Assembly: GCF_014529535.1 (NCBI RefSeq)
Contig: NW_023503302.1
Span: 550,062 to 614,061 of the forward strand
Length of the DNA stretch: 64,000 nucleotides
Source: Bradysia coprophila
Lineage: Eukaryota > Arthropoda > Insecta > Diptera > Sciaridae
Direction: 5' to 3'
Numbering within the stretch: the first letter of the stretch is position 1; each line of letters opens with the position of its first letter. The notes under the pieces were generated by a model, which saw nothing but the letters and a program-made list of their open reading frames with translations, was not told the origin of the DNA and did not search any database. Positions 50,271 to 63,148 of this stretch are shown piece by piece. A program made the translations under genes and the position numbers.

Positions 50271-52782
50271 TATATATCAAAAATTTATTTTTGTTTTTCA
50301 TTTTTCTTTTTTTGTTTCTCACATCATCTAACAAAATGTAATTCACACAAATATATATAAAAAAAATATTTAATCAAAGTCTAATAAATTTAATTCGCAA
50401 ACTGTTCGAAAAAAAAACACCAGAGAGGAGGTATTAATATTAATAAATATGTTGGATATTTTTGCTGATATTTTTGTTTTGTGTTTCATGGATATTATTT
50501 AGGATGTGCGATGCTTTTTGCTTCACATTTATATTTTTGAATGAATAAATGTTAAACTGTGGAGAGAAGAGTATAGACTAATAATTTATAATCGCATAAA
50601 CCGGATAGAGTGCAAATGTTCAACAATTGCCTATTTGCGGGATCATGTATTTTTTTCGGCAAGTGATAATGAGTGATTAAATGCATATAAATTGCGATAA
50701 CCATTGATATATTGGAAATAAAATACTTCACGTTTTTCATTTTATTCGAATGGAACGTTGTTCAATATAAATGAAATTCAATTACATGGATGGGTAATGA
50801 AAGAAGAAGAAAAAACGGTTATAGGTTTGCCTGTTATCTGATTTAATTTTCTGTACACAACACATTTACTGCCCCCCACATTCAATGTGATTTTCAAAAG
50901 AAAAATGTTCAAAGTTGTGACTATTATTCTTCGTTTTTGTTTTTTTTTATGTCGCTGGAAATTTAATAAACCGAACTGTTCATGAATGATATTTTTCACT
51001 TAATTTCTCTTTGAATATAAATTTTCTTTATTCAACAGAGAGAGGGAGAGAGGAAAAAAAAACATAAAACTGTAATAGGACAAGAGCTTGAGATATTTAA
51101 AGAACGAAAAAAAACAAGTTCATCTACAGGTGTTTTTATAGAAAAAAAGAGAAGATGCAAAGCGAACCGAACATTATTTTTTCTTCCTTCAAATGGTAAT
51201 TTTACTACTCCATTGTCCTATAAAAAAGTGGTAAAAATGTGTAACATGAGAAAGGTACGGAAAAGGGACAATGTTTGCACGAAAAAGGGTTTCTTTTACT
51301 GTCCATATTTATCCACAATGAGGTAAATTGTGTGTATGGGCAATAATGAATTTCAACGTAAAAGCTTCGACAAAATGACGATTAATACCAAACTAAAGTC
51401 TTCCATTTATTTAAACCCATCGTCCATAAAATAATGCTTTTATGAGCAATTCCAAGATGGGTAATTGTAATTGATGGTATTAACTTCTTCTTTTTTCGTA
51501 TAGTATTTACGATGTCTGTTAGTGAGACCGTTTTAGTCTAATCTGTTGTAAATAAATTACGTCAACCATCGTGCAGCCACTAAATGAGCTGCTGTAGATG
51601 AAGGTAATTTAATTATGATGTAAAGTATGACACTGGCTAACCATAAATTTTTCCTGGATTTGAAGGAAGAAAGAAAAATCGCTGCCCGCAATTCTTCTTT
51701 GCGTAGGAAATATTTTCAGATATAATAACGCAAATTAAATCAAAGTTGTAACGAGAGATGGTATACCGATTCGATTCGATAAATTTAACGAAATAGAATC
51801 GTATTAAATATCAGATAAAAATTGAAACAAAAACCATGGAAGGAACTGACATTTTATTATGAATAATATTCGAGCGGATGTAATCCATTTTCTATGTTAA
51901 CAATTGGAACGACTACTTTTTGTGACTTAAAGGGTCTTGCTAACTATCCGGCAAAAAGAAAACTCCAAAGTTTTATCGCAATTTGAGCAGACCATAATGA
52001 ACATAAACAGTAATCTATATCGTATAACAGGATCAGTTACACTTTATGACCTTAAGTGGTTTTAATATGAACTGTGTTTATTGTATGGACTTCGTGGTTT
52101 AACATTGCCATATATGTAACTATGTGTAGTGCATGCATGCATCCATTCGGTTTTTGTAAACGAGTATTTGAACATAACGTTATCGTTATAGAGAAGTGTG
52201 CGCTGGTAGTTAGCGCACCTACAAGTTTTTAGACATTGACCGAATCGTACCCGTCGCCGTGAGTACCAACGTTAATACATTTCGTCGATTGCGTTTGTTG
52301 GAGGACGAAATTGTAATTATCGTTGAACGAAATTACACATTAAGAGACATCCATCCCAATTCAGTGTTGACATACAGGTCTTAAATCATTGATGAATTTC
52401 CGAAGTGTCAAATGTACGACCGAGACCGCAAGTACCGCCCCTAAATAGGATGTTGAGCATAAATTCAACATCCAAAGATTTATATTTCTCGATTTATGAC
52501 TATGTCTGGCAACACTGCGGAGATCATTTATGGATATTCCCTAACATCGAAACATAACACATTTCCCGCGCATCTATCTGTGACTGATAACATCAACGAA
52601 TTTTCAAATTGACAATTCGTTCTCATTTTGGTGGTACGATGCTATTACTGAAATTGAGATTGGACTTCAATCATTTAATAGTTCAATTACAAAATACTGA
52701 AATCCAATTACGAACGGGGCTAAACGAATGAACGGTAATAATTTTCAATTCTAGTAATTTAGGTAAAATCATTTTTATTGGT
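50271..52782. other. No gene seen
   Basis: A+T-rich, with poly-A/T tracts, a GAGAGAGGGAGAGAGG run (~51040) and two small hairpins (52198-52218; GGATGTTGA/TCAACATCC at about 52450-52475). No protein or RNA gene recognised. Confidence 0.5.
52198..52218. repeat. Hairpin, 7 bp arms
   Basis: GTGCGCT, 7 bp loop, AGCGCAC. Short and isolated; no U- or T-tract follows to suggest a functional RNA. Confidence 0.4.
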
Positions 52783-52907
52783 ATCCCGAGTAAAAATAAA
52801 ATTCTCCAATGGTCGATATGAGCCGTCTCACGGTCTCAAATAATTTGTATTTTGAGACGTGAGACGTCTCTTTTCGACCATTTGAGACTTTCATTTTTAC
52901 TCGGGAT
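52783..52907. mobile_element. 125 bp palindromic MITE
   Basis: The ends ATCCCGAGTAAAAAT and ATTTTTACTCGGGAT are exact inverted repeats. Inner arms (TGGTCGA.. GTCTCAC and complements) pair imperfectly, with several GAGACG/CGTCTC motifs. The target duplication is unclear, at most AT. Confidence 0.75.
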
Positions 52908-54163
52908 CTATGACTTAACCTCTGTTTACGCGGTAAATTATTTTTTTAAAACTATTACGTTGTTTAGTTTTAATGCCATAATATATAATATACTTTTATA
53001 CCTGCAATAAAAGCAGTTGGATGCCAATTCCATCGCATCGTAAATTTTTTTGTTTGCTAAAAACTAATTGAAGAAAGAAAAAAAAATTAATCTGAAAAAA
53101 GGGAAAAGTTAACTCTATTAAAACTTCAAGTATAGCAAGAGTCTTCGGTCTTCGGGAAACAGTATTATCGTTAAAAGGATAAAACTTGATAGAAAACTTT
53201 TACCTTATTGATTCAGAGAATTTGTTAGTGGTAATGGACTTTTATTCTAAAATTCTTCTTAATCCTCAAGTCTTCGAGAATTTTATTTTTAGCATTGAAG
53301 GATTTGAAAGGTTTTGAAACCTAACTAGTTGCTCAGAGTGTCTAGCTTAAAAAACTAATAAAAAGCAACAAAATATTCATATTTTCTTCTTCATTATATT
53401 ACCATACAGTAGTGTAGCAGCGACCGTTTGCTATTTCCTTCTTTGATGTTTTATTTGAATTATGAATTTCTACAGTTTGCACAAAGTAACTTTCATCATT
53501 ACGTTCTCGTTCCAAATAGTTCTACTTCAATGATTCTCGCTTTATAAACTTTAATAGTGTTCCCACAGCCTAACGACAGACAGTGTGGATAGAAATGGTA
53601 CATCATATTAAATAGTATGTTGTGAACAAATTCGTTTTTTGTAGGTCCAGTCTCAAGTTTTCTATCTGGAGGTACTAAAAAAATCACACATTTCTCACCT
53701 CAGAAATGCATACTATGAAGTTATCAATGATTTGAAGCCCATTTTGATCATTGTCAATGTCGTTTGAGATGCTAATAACGTTTTCACAAAGCTCCACAAT
53801 GCTAAAAAAATATATAATGAAATTGCCATTGTTTGAGGTTGGCTTCGTGAAATTAAGAATTTACTTGACAACGTATTTGGGAGAATAAACCGCTATTTGA
53901 CACTAATGTACGGCAACACTGAATCGCAGACGGTCTTAATACTGATAATACATGTGTAGAATGAATAAAGAGAATTGGATTGTAATTGACTTAAGACTTG
54001 GAAATTATAAGTTTACCTTCCCTCTCCACAAAGTTTGCATGAAAAATTAACTGATAATTTTCAAGTTTTTAGTCAACTTATAATTAAAAGTGAAAAATGC
54101 AATTTGTTAAAGAGAACATTAATCGACGAAAGTCTCAATTCAATATTTGGTCGAAATCTCTAA
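52908..54163. other. No gene seen
   Basis: Only short chance frames; no repeat with definable ends. Confidence 0.45.
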
Positions 54164-54452
54164 AGGCGGATACACATTAGGCTTTACTTTCGTCGTATTC
54201 CCAACAATTTTGCACCAAAAAATACGACGATATTGAACGATACGATAGTTAGATGTGTATAACATATGACGCACAAGATACCGAACCCGAATATATGAAA
54301 AGAATTGACATAAGAATCGACAAAATACTGAATATTCCGATTTCTGCATATTTCGCATGAAATGAGAATACGATTTTCTCTCTTTCGTTAAAAATTGCGA
54401 AATATTGTATTCTCAACTGACACTAGATGGTAATGTGTATGTGTATCCGCCT
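54164..54452. mobile_element. TAA-flanked MITE, PIF/Harbinger-like
   Basis: The 289 bp element has ends AGGCGGATACACA and TGTGTATCCGCCT, flanked by TAA on both sides (54161-54163 and 54453-54455). A 3 bp TAA duplication is typical of PIF/Harbinger. The 72-codon minus-strand frame inside is not recognisable. Confidence 0.75.
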
Positions 54453-56308
54453 TAAACGATACAACGAAAGTGTCAATAAAAGTTTAACTTTTTTTCTTTA
54501 ACGAGTTGAGAAAAGTAATTTGGTGATCACTGAACCATTTGAGAACCTAATAACAAGATATGTTTCCTAAGTCTGACCAATATAACTAAGAAAAACGAAG
54601 AAAATATTCACATCCCGTTCTAAAAGACGCATTCACTTCTCTTTTATAATAAAATTTTCGCTGTAAAATTCTAAGTATACGTTTTATTGACGATCCCTTC
54701 ATATCTCGATTTGTGTGAGTGTGTGCACTAAAAGCAACGTAAATCTCAGTATTTTTGCATTTTATGGCTACAAAATTTATTAATATCATTTGGAAAGGCT
54801 TTAGTTGAATAAAAGAATCGATATGCTGCACAGACGTTTTTTTTTTAAATCTCCATCACCATCAAGTAACACACGTCATTCTCAGTTCTACATTTGCAAT
54901 GAAAGTTTACCTCCATACGAAAGAAATTTTCATCCATATAAAGTCGAATGATATTCGAAAGCAACTTTCTGAAAAAAGTTACTTCCCATCGGTATCAACC
55001 GTAATAATATTGAACTTTAGAAACATCTAAATGCTATTTAACAACACCATTTCGCAGTCGTTTAACAAATAAAGGTATGCTCTGTAAAACCGAATGTTTT
55101 CCTATATTCTAAAGTTTTTTGTCTCCCCCTTTTTTGAACCATATCAAAAACTTTAAATACGTCAAACGTTCAACAGTTTTCCTCCCATATTACTCACATT
55201 TACATTGTCTATAGCTCCTCATATTTCATTCCATACATTAATGCAATGTCGTGTTTCTCTTCCAATCGATTAACATCATGTTAAATCTATATATATACGA
55301 CTACATAGACTATCATACTTTCGGATATATTCTCATACTTTCGGTTGATTTCATATTTATATATCAACCGAAAATTCCTTAGGAATTACCCTGGAAAACT
55401 TCGATTGAGGAGAAGTTAAGGTTGACAAAAAAAAATGATAAAGAAAAACCACATTTCGCACTAAATATCTTGCCAAACATTATACGTGTATGATGCGAAA
55501 AAGCTAACCATATAATATACATAAAGCAGCTCGTCAGAAATCCCTTCACTCGTTGTTATAACACCATGGTTATAAGTATAAGTCGAGTCGATATTTTTTT
55601 GTCAATATTAAAAAAAACAAGAACGTGAAGCTACCACATACTCCACGTAAATACACAGCTATATAGCTATGTTAAATTACAGCCACTTTCAGATTGTAAT
55701 AAATTTGATAAGATTAGTGCAGATATTATACATTGAAACGATGGTGGAAGGGTTATAGCGTTAAAAGAAAGTAAACTCTGGATATATGGTTTCTATTAGC
55801 TAATTTAATCCCCTAGCTATACGTAAACAATAACATAGTAAAATGAGGTGAGAAATACGATACTGATGATGTGTTTCATTGAAAAGCAGTCAAGTGTGTG
55901 CACCTTTTGATTAGAACGATCAATATTTTTTTTTCGTTTTTCGTCTATAAATTGTATACGTAATTTGGTTCGATATGGAGAAAAATGTGCTGACTCAAAA
56001 ATGTTTTGTCTTTATATTGATTGTATGATCGAAGTGGGTTACAGGATTATATATACAGTGGCTGGTAATCTCATTATGTACTGTAGTACTAGTACATGTA
56101 CACTGTTTGCAACAGATGGTTTGATACAATATCGGGTGGTGAAATAGTTATTTGTGAGGAAAAAAGTTGGCAATTTCATTTCGAGGTTGTTGTTTGTGGT
56201 TAAAGCCTAGGAAAGCCAGAGTCAGTCTAGAAAATAAAAGTTTCCCTGGGTTAATATAGAATTTGTCACAACGAAGGAATCGGAAGTTTCAGCTTTAATT
56301 CGATACAG
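54453..56308. other. No gene seen
   Basis: A+T-rich with a small inverted pair (TTTCGG..ATATATC/TATATATCAACCGAAA near 55320-55372). No coding sequence recognised. Confidence 0.45.
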
Positions 56309-56407
56309 TGACTAACATTCTAAAACCATCCTCGTTTTAAACACTGCAATGTCAAAACTATCGAAAAATCAACTTCTTAAATTGACTGTTTTTAGAATGT
56401 TAATCAC
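56309..56407. mobile_element. Tiny MITE, 18 bp inverted ends
   Basis: GTGACTAACATTCTAAAA at the left and TTTTAGAATGTTAATCAC at the right match with one mismatch in 18. Total 99 bp. No clear target duplication. Confidence 0.65.
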
Positions 56408-57217
56408 AGCATAACGATTTTATTGGGACCAATTTCCCTGTGACCTAAATCTTAATTGATTCACAGTCAATAAAGGCCATATATGTGTTTCGGGCAAACC
56501 AATGACACAAAGAATATACTTTAAGCAAGAATTACAATTTAATAATTTTCGAACATTTTTGAACGGATGTACGATTGTTTGACAATGACTCTGCATACTA
56601 AAAAATGGTGAAAAACAATATTATTTATGGAGAGTGTTGTCATGCATACGTATCTTTTGATGTTTATCATAAAATCTTGCGCCCAGCATTCCAAATCAAC
56701 CAGATTATTTCAGACGGATTTTGTTTTGAAGTATCCATCGAACGTAACAACGATTATTTTCCATTTCTAGCGGTTCTTCTAAATATAGTTGTAAAATATG
56801 ATTAACGAAGCAACGACGGTGCTTGTCGTTTCTTTTTTTAGTATCAAATGTTCAAACGAGGGAAATAGTTCTCAGTTTCTGTTAATGCGGTATTATGCAT
56901 TCGCCGGTCGGTTCGTATTTTAGAGCATAATTTCATTCCAATTAATTTGAATATTTCTGAATTCATTCATAAAAATTGCTGCAATGTTTTGAATGAGTCC
57001 GTTGTCGTTGGAAGACATTTTATTTTCGAAAATTTGGAACGGTATGATACTTGAAACTCTGGGCTTTGCAGTATATATACATAACATCAGATTCAACCAG
57101 AATTTTTAATGATTTCGAGTCTCGATTCCTTTGCATAAAGCATTACTTTGGTCAACGCACGAAGTGCGTTCCTTTAGTTAATTACTTACTTAGGAGACGT
57201 AACCTACGTCACGTAGT

Positions 57218-57333
57218 GTACGGGCACCAGTAATCGGCCACATATTGTTCTTTCATTCATAAAAAAAAGTTTATCAATGAAAGAACAATAGATGGTCGAT
57301 TACTGGATCATGGCCAAATACTGGTGCCCGTAC
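57218..57333. mobile_element. 116 bp palindromic MITE
   Basis: The ends GTACGGGCACCAGTA and TACTGGTGCCCGTAC are exact inverted repeats. The inner arms TTGTTCTTTCATT and AATGAAAGAACAA pair around an A-rich loop. The flanks carry CTACGT on both sides, but not directly adjacent on the left. Confidence 0.75.
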
Positions 57334-60300
57334 CCTACGTATTTTCGAGTCAAAATTTGACCTGGAAACAGTTCGCACAAAATATTCTCATAATCAACTG
57401 GGTTTACCAATCATCTGCTATTTACAGTAACGTCTGAAATAAACGATGACCTACGGTTAAGTGGTTTTATGTAGTAAAATGAATGTTAAAACGAATGACG
57501 TACAAGATTTTGCATCAAACATTCAGTGAAACTTTGTGCAGTAGAATTAAAAGATTTAATTATTATACTGCGATACGAAGGGCAGACAAACATAGAAAAT
57601 CCTTTGAACTCAAAAGAAAATCCTTTATTAAGAAAATCCTTAGAAAATCAAAGGAAAATTCTACGAAAATCTTGTAAAAATACTTAAGATTCCTTTGAAA
57701 TTAAAAAAAAAATCGCGCTGCGGTACATTATAGGGAAGTGCTGTTTGGAAACTAAAGCTCAAACGTATAATTCTATTATACATTTCAAGTGAACATTTTT
57801 TTTGTGAACCAACGTCACTGCTAGACATTTGATGGATATTATTGTTAAAGTGAAGTTATTTCACCTATTTACTGGTGCGCAAAGAATGAAGTATTAAAAA
57901 GAGGCTACAGGTTACATTTTGGTTGGCTGTTTGGCTAAAAACCTTTTGTGAAGTTTAATCGTAACTGAAAACCTTGGTCATCCTTGTTGTCTGCAATTCT
58001 GTAAGCAACAGAATTAGAGTCGAAAGTCTTAATTTTGTTGACATTTTCTTGAAGGTCTGTTTGATGGCTTTCCATTCCCGTATTTTCCAATATCATATTC
58101 TGAAACCTTTGGTATCTCGTTTGGAAACAAGAAAGTTTTGACTTTTCACCACCACATTATTGGATTTAAAGTTTATCAATGAAATTGTCTGTGACGCAAC
58201 TATAATGTTACCTCTATTATCCAGAGATTTTACGATCTCTATAGCATTAGAGACATTTTTGAAATCCAATATTCTCGTTCCACCTGTACTATCACTTTAT
58301 AAAGTACAATTGAAATGTGTTGTTGCATTTCCTCCATGCATTGCATATACACGTTCAATGGGAAAGAGATTGCATACGTAAATGTGTTTCATAAAAATTT
58401 TAAAACCAACGTTGTTATTGTGCACTTAAAATGTTCGTATGCTGTTTAGCAAAATACAGTTTTCTGCTGTCGCTTGGAGTCAAGAGAAGTATACCGTCAT
58501 CATCGTTATTGTCATCATCACCAGTCTCACCGAAATGCGGTTGAGAGGTGATCTGATTCTAGAAGTAAATTTTTTGTTGATTTAATCTAGAATCCATTTC
58601 ATTTGAATATTTCTTTTTGTGGCAGCAAATTGTAGATGTGTCTTAGCTTTACATCATCATCATTTACGCTTTTTAACATCGTAAAATGAAAAGAGTCTGA
58701 CAAAACAACAAAACCACAGACAAAAAATAAATATTTTTTCAGAGCCAAATGTTCAAAACAGAAAAAAGTTCCTCTGGACTGATCAATGTAATTAAATTGT
58801 GAGTATGTACACCGAATGTGAATGCAGCTTATTGATTGGGATAGTAAAGAACAACCAATTCTCGCACTCTAAAAATGTCAACCCAATGAATACTCTAACC
58901 ATTACGGTTAAATGCTTACACAAAAGTTTGACTGTAAATTATTCAATTCAAATCCAACACAGTCTCTCGAGTAAACGAATAAAACTTTAATTTGATAAAC
59001 ACAATTAAATTAATTATACAATTATTGTGGTTTAATTCGACCCATCATCCAATACATTATACACAGCACGATTAAAGGATGTTTACTATACAATATACAA
59101 TGCCATAGTATTACTATGATGTCTGCAAATGAATTCTCGAATTTGTTTTTCAAATAATTTTTATTTTCGTCAAGAATTACACGAATCCGAAGTTATATTC
59201 AAAATATTTATTTTAACGTCTTTGTTTAGTTTAATGGTTTAATAGTTACACATCATAATGATCATTCATATTAACTGTTAGAAACATTTTAGTGTATACG
59301 CCAACCAACAACGCTGTGTATATATCTTTCACTGCCAATAATAATGTAAAATGTGCGCTAAAAGACACTTTCGAACTACGTTTATACAAAAATATGATTT
59401 TGAGAATCCAGCGAAATGAAAATTTTACTTTTATTTGCAGACGATCGTGGGATAAATATTTGAAATTGTGATCATTGCGTATAACGTTTTTGTGTTGCGG
59501 TGATAGAATTTTTTTATTGGTCTCAGTGCTTGATAAACTTAGAATAACACACTAAGACCATGGCATCAATAACTTATTGACAGTGAATGCAAATCATAAA
59601 ATACTCTTCTTACAACACAAGATCCAAAAAAAAGATAAGTGAGGTCATACGTAGCGGTAATCTTTTATCATCTGTTATCGACTGCAGGTCGTGAGTTTTT
59701 TCTTATATAGATATATGTTTAACATAACTAATGAAGTAACAGATTTGTGATCAAGTACTAAGCGATACTTATAACAAAAGAAGTTTCAGATTAAATGATT
59801 ATATCGATATACGTTTGTCGTTTAAATGAGGTGAAGTAAAGTGTTGCTAATACTACTAACACATGAATGTGTGCTATCGTTGAATGAGTGACTGTTTTCT
59901 TTAGAGTAGTGTTTATTGAGCCTAAATACACAGCTTGATAAAACAAGAAATAGTCTTGGCTGGCGGCAAAAATTGATATAATCATATCATAGCTAGGAAG
60001 AAAGAAACGAAATTAAACATAAAGTATTTTCGTTAAATTTAGTTGACCCGAGGTAAAGCTGAAATCAATATTCCTGCACAAAAAAAAAACAACTTTCCAT
60101 CTTTCTTCATTGCTATATAATATTGAAACAAATGCATTAATCGAATAAAAGTACAAAATTTCAACATGAAATAAAACGAAATATGAAAATGAATTGACTC
60201 CTGCCATTAAACGTAACACTCAGTCATATTTTTCAATTCATTATTGCTTCTTTTGTTGGCTGTTCTATTGGATAATTAGATTTTATTGATGGTTTTTTTT

Positions 60301-61427
60301 TTAAAGCGAATCATAATAGAAATAAATTTCATTTCGGAGTAGGTTGTTCTATTTTCGATGAACCTATTTCGACAATAAGATTCTTTTTTTTTTTGATACT
60401 GATGAGTGAGTCGTCGGTGTAGATGTTTATTTTTTCTAAGCAAATATTTTAATGAGAAAATCTTAATCAACCAAATTTATGCAAACAGCAAATAAAAATG
60501 ACTTTTAACGTTAAAAGTTAAATAAATAAAACTGAGTAATTGATTAGGATGGGTTAAGCGTTTTTCTCAGAATTATAGAATTGAGTGTTGTTTTTCATTT
60601 GATGAATTTATTTATCGGTGTAATTACAAACAAAAGAATAACAAACGAACATTAAACTGATTTTTTTCTTCGATCGATCTTCATCTGAATAAAAAATTCT
60701 AAAATTTAATAGCTATTAATCTACCAAAGTATCGCACTAGTTGACGACCCGAGGCGTAGTTGAGGTCGACAAGACTTTGTGTGCGATAAAATAAAGAGCA
60801 CATTCCCGTCTTTGAATTGCAAAAAAACTACATATTCAACAGAGACATTTAAAGTTGTTAGAGTTACACAAATGCTTTTTTGTCACTAGATGTGCAGGCA
60901 ATATGGCAGGCAAGTGTGACAATATCCGAGTTGTCTACTACGTTTTGCTCAAAAAAGCCAACTTTTCGTCACTGAGTTGAGAAAAAGCAAACGGAAATTG
61001 GCAAAAATTATTTGTAAGAACACTTTACTTATTTAGCTATAGGAGTGATGTTGAGGACACCAGTTGTTGTGTTGCTTACTTATACTTTACTTACTTCATG
61101 GTCTCGTCCTTTGGACCGTCTTTTGCCAATAGTTTTGTTGTATTTTGTCATTCTCGAACTCATATTAGTTGCTCATCGATCGTTCTACTTGAAATGTTCT
61201 TAATGTGAATTTAGTGCACCCGTTTTGCTTACGTTTAGCATATACACTTACTCATATATGGATTCTAATGGTCCGTTGCCAAAGCGTAATGTTAAAAATA
61301 TCGACATACTACTACATGTGTGTTTGTACGATTTTAAATTTATCGAAACTGTTTACGCTCACTGTGATCGACTCACATACAAAATTATTTAATCGGCAAC
61401 TCCATACAAATGTTCACTTATTTTTTG
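57334..61427. other. Mostly gene-free stretch
   Basis: An A-rich GAAAATCCTT iteration occurs at 57595-57675. One possible minus-strand exon (58415-58558) is listed separately. Elsewhere only chance frames. A copy of a CAAAGCACC-family MITE begins at its right end. Confidence 0.45.
58415..58558 (-). CDS. Possible 3'-terminal exon, unrecognised
   Basis: On the minus strand an acceptor-like TTACTTCTAG is followed by 47 open codons and TAA. The peptide runs NQITSQPHFGETG, an Asp/Asn run, GILLLTPSDSRKLYF and ends TNILSAQ. Its balanced composition is unusual for this A+T-rich region. The plus strand also has a 37-codon frame over the same bases. I found no upstream exon, and the acidic run comes from a CAT-rich simple repeat, so chance is quite possible. 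Confidence 0.2.
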   Translation of the reverse strand, partial: NQITSQPHFGETGDDDNNDDDGILLLTPSDSRKLYFAKQHTNILSAQ

Positions 61428-61627
61428 CAAAGCACCTAGCAGGGTAATATAAAAAAATAAAGTAGTACTTTAATCGAAGTATGCGAATATTTCCATACCT
61501 TTTTTTTCTTAATGTCATTGTAAAATTACCATTAAGGCTGCTAATGGTATTATTGGTATCAAAATACTACTTGACATGTAAAACTATTTGACGTGTAAAA
61601 ACCTCTATTACCCTGCTGGGTGCTTTG
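61428..61627 (-). mobile_element. CAAAGCACC-family MITE, copy 2
   Basis: The 200 bp element has ends CAAAGCACCTAGCAGGGTAA and ACCCTGCTGGGTGCTTTG, flanked by the 7 bp direct repeat TTTTTTG (61421-61427, 61628-61634). It is the inverted counterpart of 45235-45428; both have 7 bp duplications. Confidence 0.85.
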
Positions 61628-62999
61628 TTTTTTGACATTTCAGTCACTATCGAATATCGAAATGCTAGCAAGTTATGTTTTTTTCACTAAATTTTATGAA
61701 TCAGACAGAAAGTCTAAATTTGTGTTTCTGTATTTCAGACTACACTTGACGGGGATCAAACGGTGAAACTACAACTGATAATATAACTCCAAACTCCAAG
61801 TATAATAGAATTTTTTTTGCAACAATAATATCTTTCATATTATATTGAACGAAGAAAAGAAAATCATAAAATTAGACATTATCCAATAAATTTTTAAGGA
61901 TTTAATACCAAAAAAATAAAAAAAGTTGTGATTTCCAAACAGCTTATATAAATATATAAATGGGAAAATTTGTGTAATTCAATATATATCTCCAAGTGAT
62001 AAAAAAATTTAGTTACAAAAAAAATAAAAGAAAAGATTAAAATCAAATAAATATCTTACAAAATATAGTCAGTCAGTCCATTTTTAAATTTTCAAAAAAT
62101 CTATTTAACTCGAAATTTATTTAAAAGTAAATAAATAAATCTAAAAAAAATAATAAAAGGAAATAAATAAATATAATTAAACACGCTGTAAAACTTATTC
62201 TTATGTAGACAAAACAAATCTTAGCTAAAGAAATAAATTTAAAACAAAACCACAAAAAAATCTTTTTTATATATAAGTGTAAGAAATCATCATTACAAAA
62301 GCTTTTTTTTAAATAAAAAATTATACCAAAAAATAAGGAAATAAAAGGAAAAAAGTAAAAAAATGAGCAAAATAAATTGAGTGGCTTTAAAAATATTTTT
62401 TTAAATAAAATCATATATCTAAATGGTAATAGTTAGTGAATTGGAGTAAAATAAATTTATAAAATAAATCATAAATTGCAACCCAACAAACCTAATAATT
62501 AAACTTAATTAAAAAAAATTAAAAAAACATTTCTTCTGTGGAACATATTGTTCTAATAAAAATAATTACAATTTCGTCAACATCAATAATTATTGTCTTA
62601 TTAAAAAAAAAAAATAATAAAAAAAAAAATTACAAATCTAATACAACAAAACGTTTTCTTAAAATAAATGGTGGATTGATTTATATCATACGTAACGTAA
62701 TTTAAAAATAATAATAAATTAAAACGTTTAAATGACAACTAAATTACGTTTCATTACATAAAAATAATAAACATTTAATGGCAGTGCAAAATGACTATAA
62801 AACAATGAAAATAATTTTTTTTAAATAATATTTAAATTAAAATTAATAAATTTTTTTGTGACTATTATATCTGGTCGTAACGACCCATTTACTCATTACA
62901 TTATGATGTGTGTGTAAGTTTGTGCCACCTTCCTTTTTTTTGTGCAAAAAAAAGGGAAACGGTGAGCCAACTAAAAAAAGCAACAAAATTTTCGGCAAC
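61628..62999. other. Extreme A/T-rich upstream region
   Basis: From about 61960 to 62850 the plus strand is almost pure A/T, with AAATAAATAAATC-like iterations. It may be the 5' UTR or promoter-proximal region of the gene that starts at 63000. CCTTTTTTTT-GTGC-AAAAAAAAGG at about 62931-62954 is a perfect hairpin just upstream of the start codon. Confidence 0.5.
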
Positions 63000-63148
63000 A
63001 TGACTATGTGGCAGAGTGGCGGCATGGGTGGCCATGGTTCCCAGAACAATCCATGGATGAAGCTGATGGGAATCGTTCACAAGGAACGCGGACGCGGACA
63101 TGCGGATCAACAAAACCAGAATGCTATCAGTGAACGGGCACAAAATCA
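63000..63148 (+). CDS. First coding exon of an unidentified gene (partial)
   Basis: The exon starts at ATG in a strong insect context (GGCAACATGA). It runs 49 codons plus two bases to a consensus donor (AATCA|GTGAGT). The peptide begins MTMWQSGGMGGHGSQNNPWM, continues KLMGIVHKERGRGHAD, and is Gly/Gln/Asn-rich without signal peptide or membrane segment. The composition is sharply unlike the A/T-rich DNA around it, which supports coding. I do not recognise the family. The long A-rich region before it resembles the long 5' leaders of regulatory or neuronal genes (inference). The exon ends in phase 2 and the rest lies beyond the window. No second exon is seen before 64000. Confidence 0.55.

Noticed and set aside
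50113-50346. Overlapping frames of 60-93 codons on both strands in a C-rich patch
   Set aside because: Mutually overlapping on both strands and without homology I can see; at best a noncoding exon.
62121-62414. 97-codon minus-strand frame rich in Phe/Leu/Ile
   Set aside because: A direct consequence of A-rich sequence on the plus strand; it mimics a membrane protein but has no real sequence complexity.
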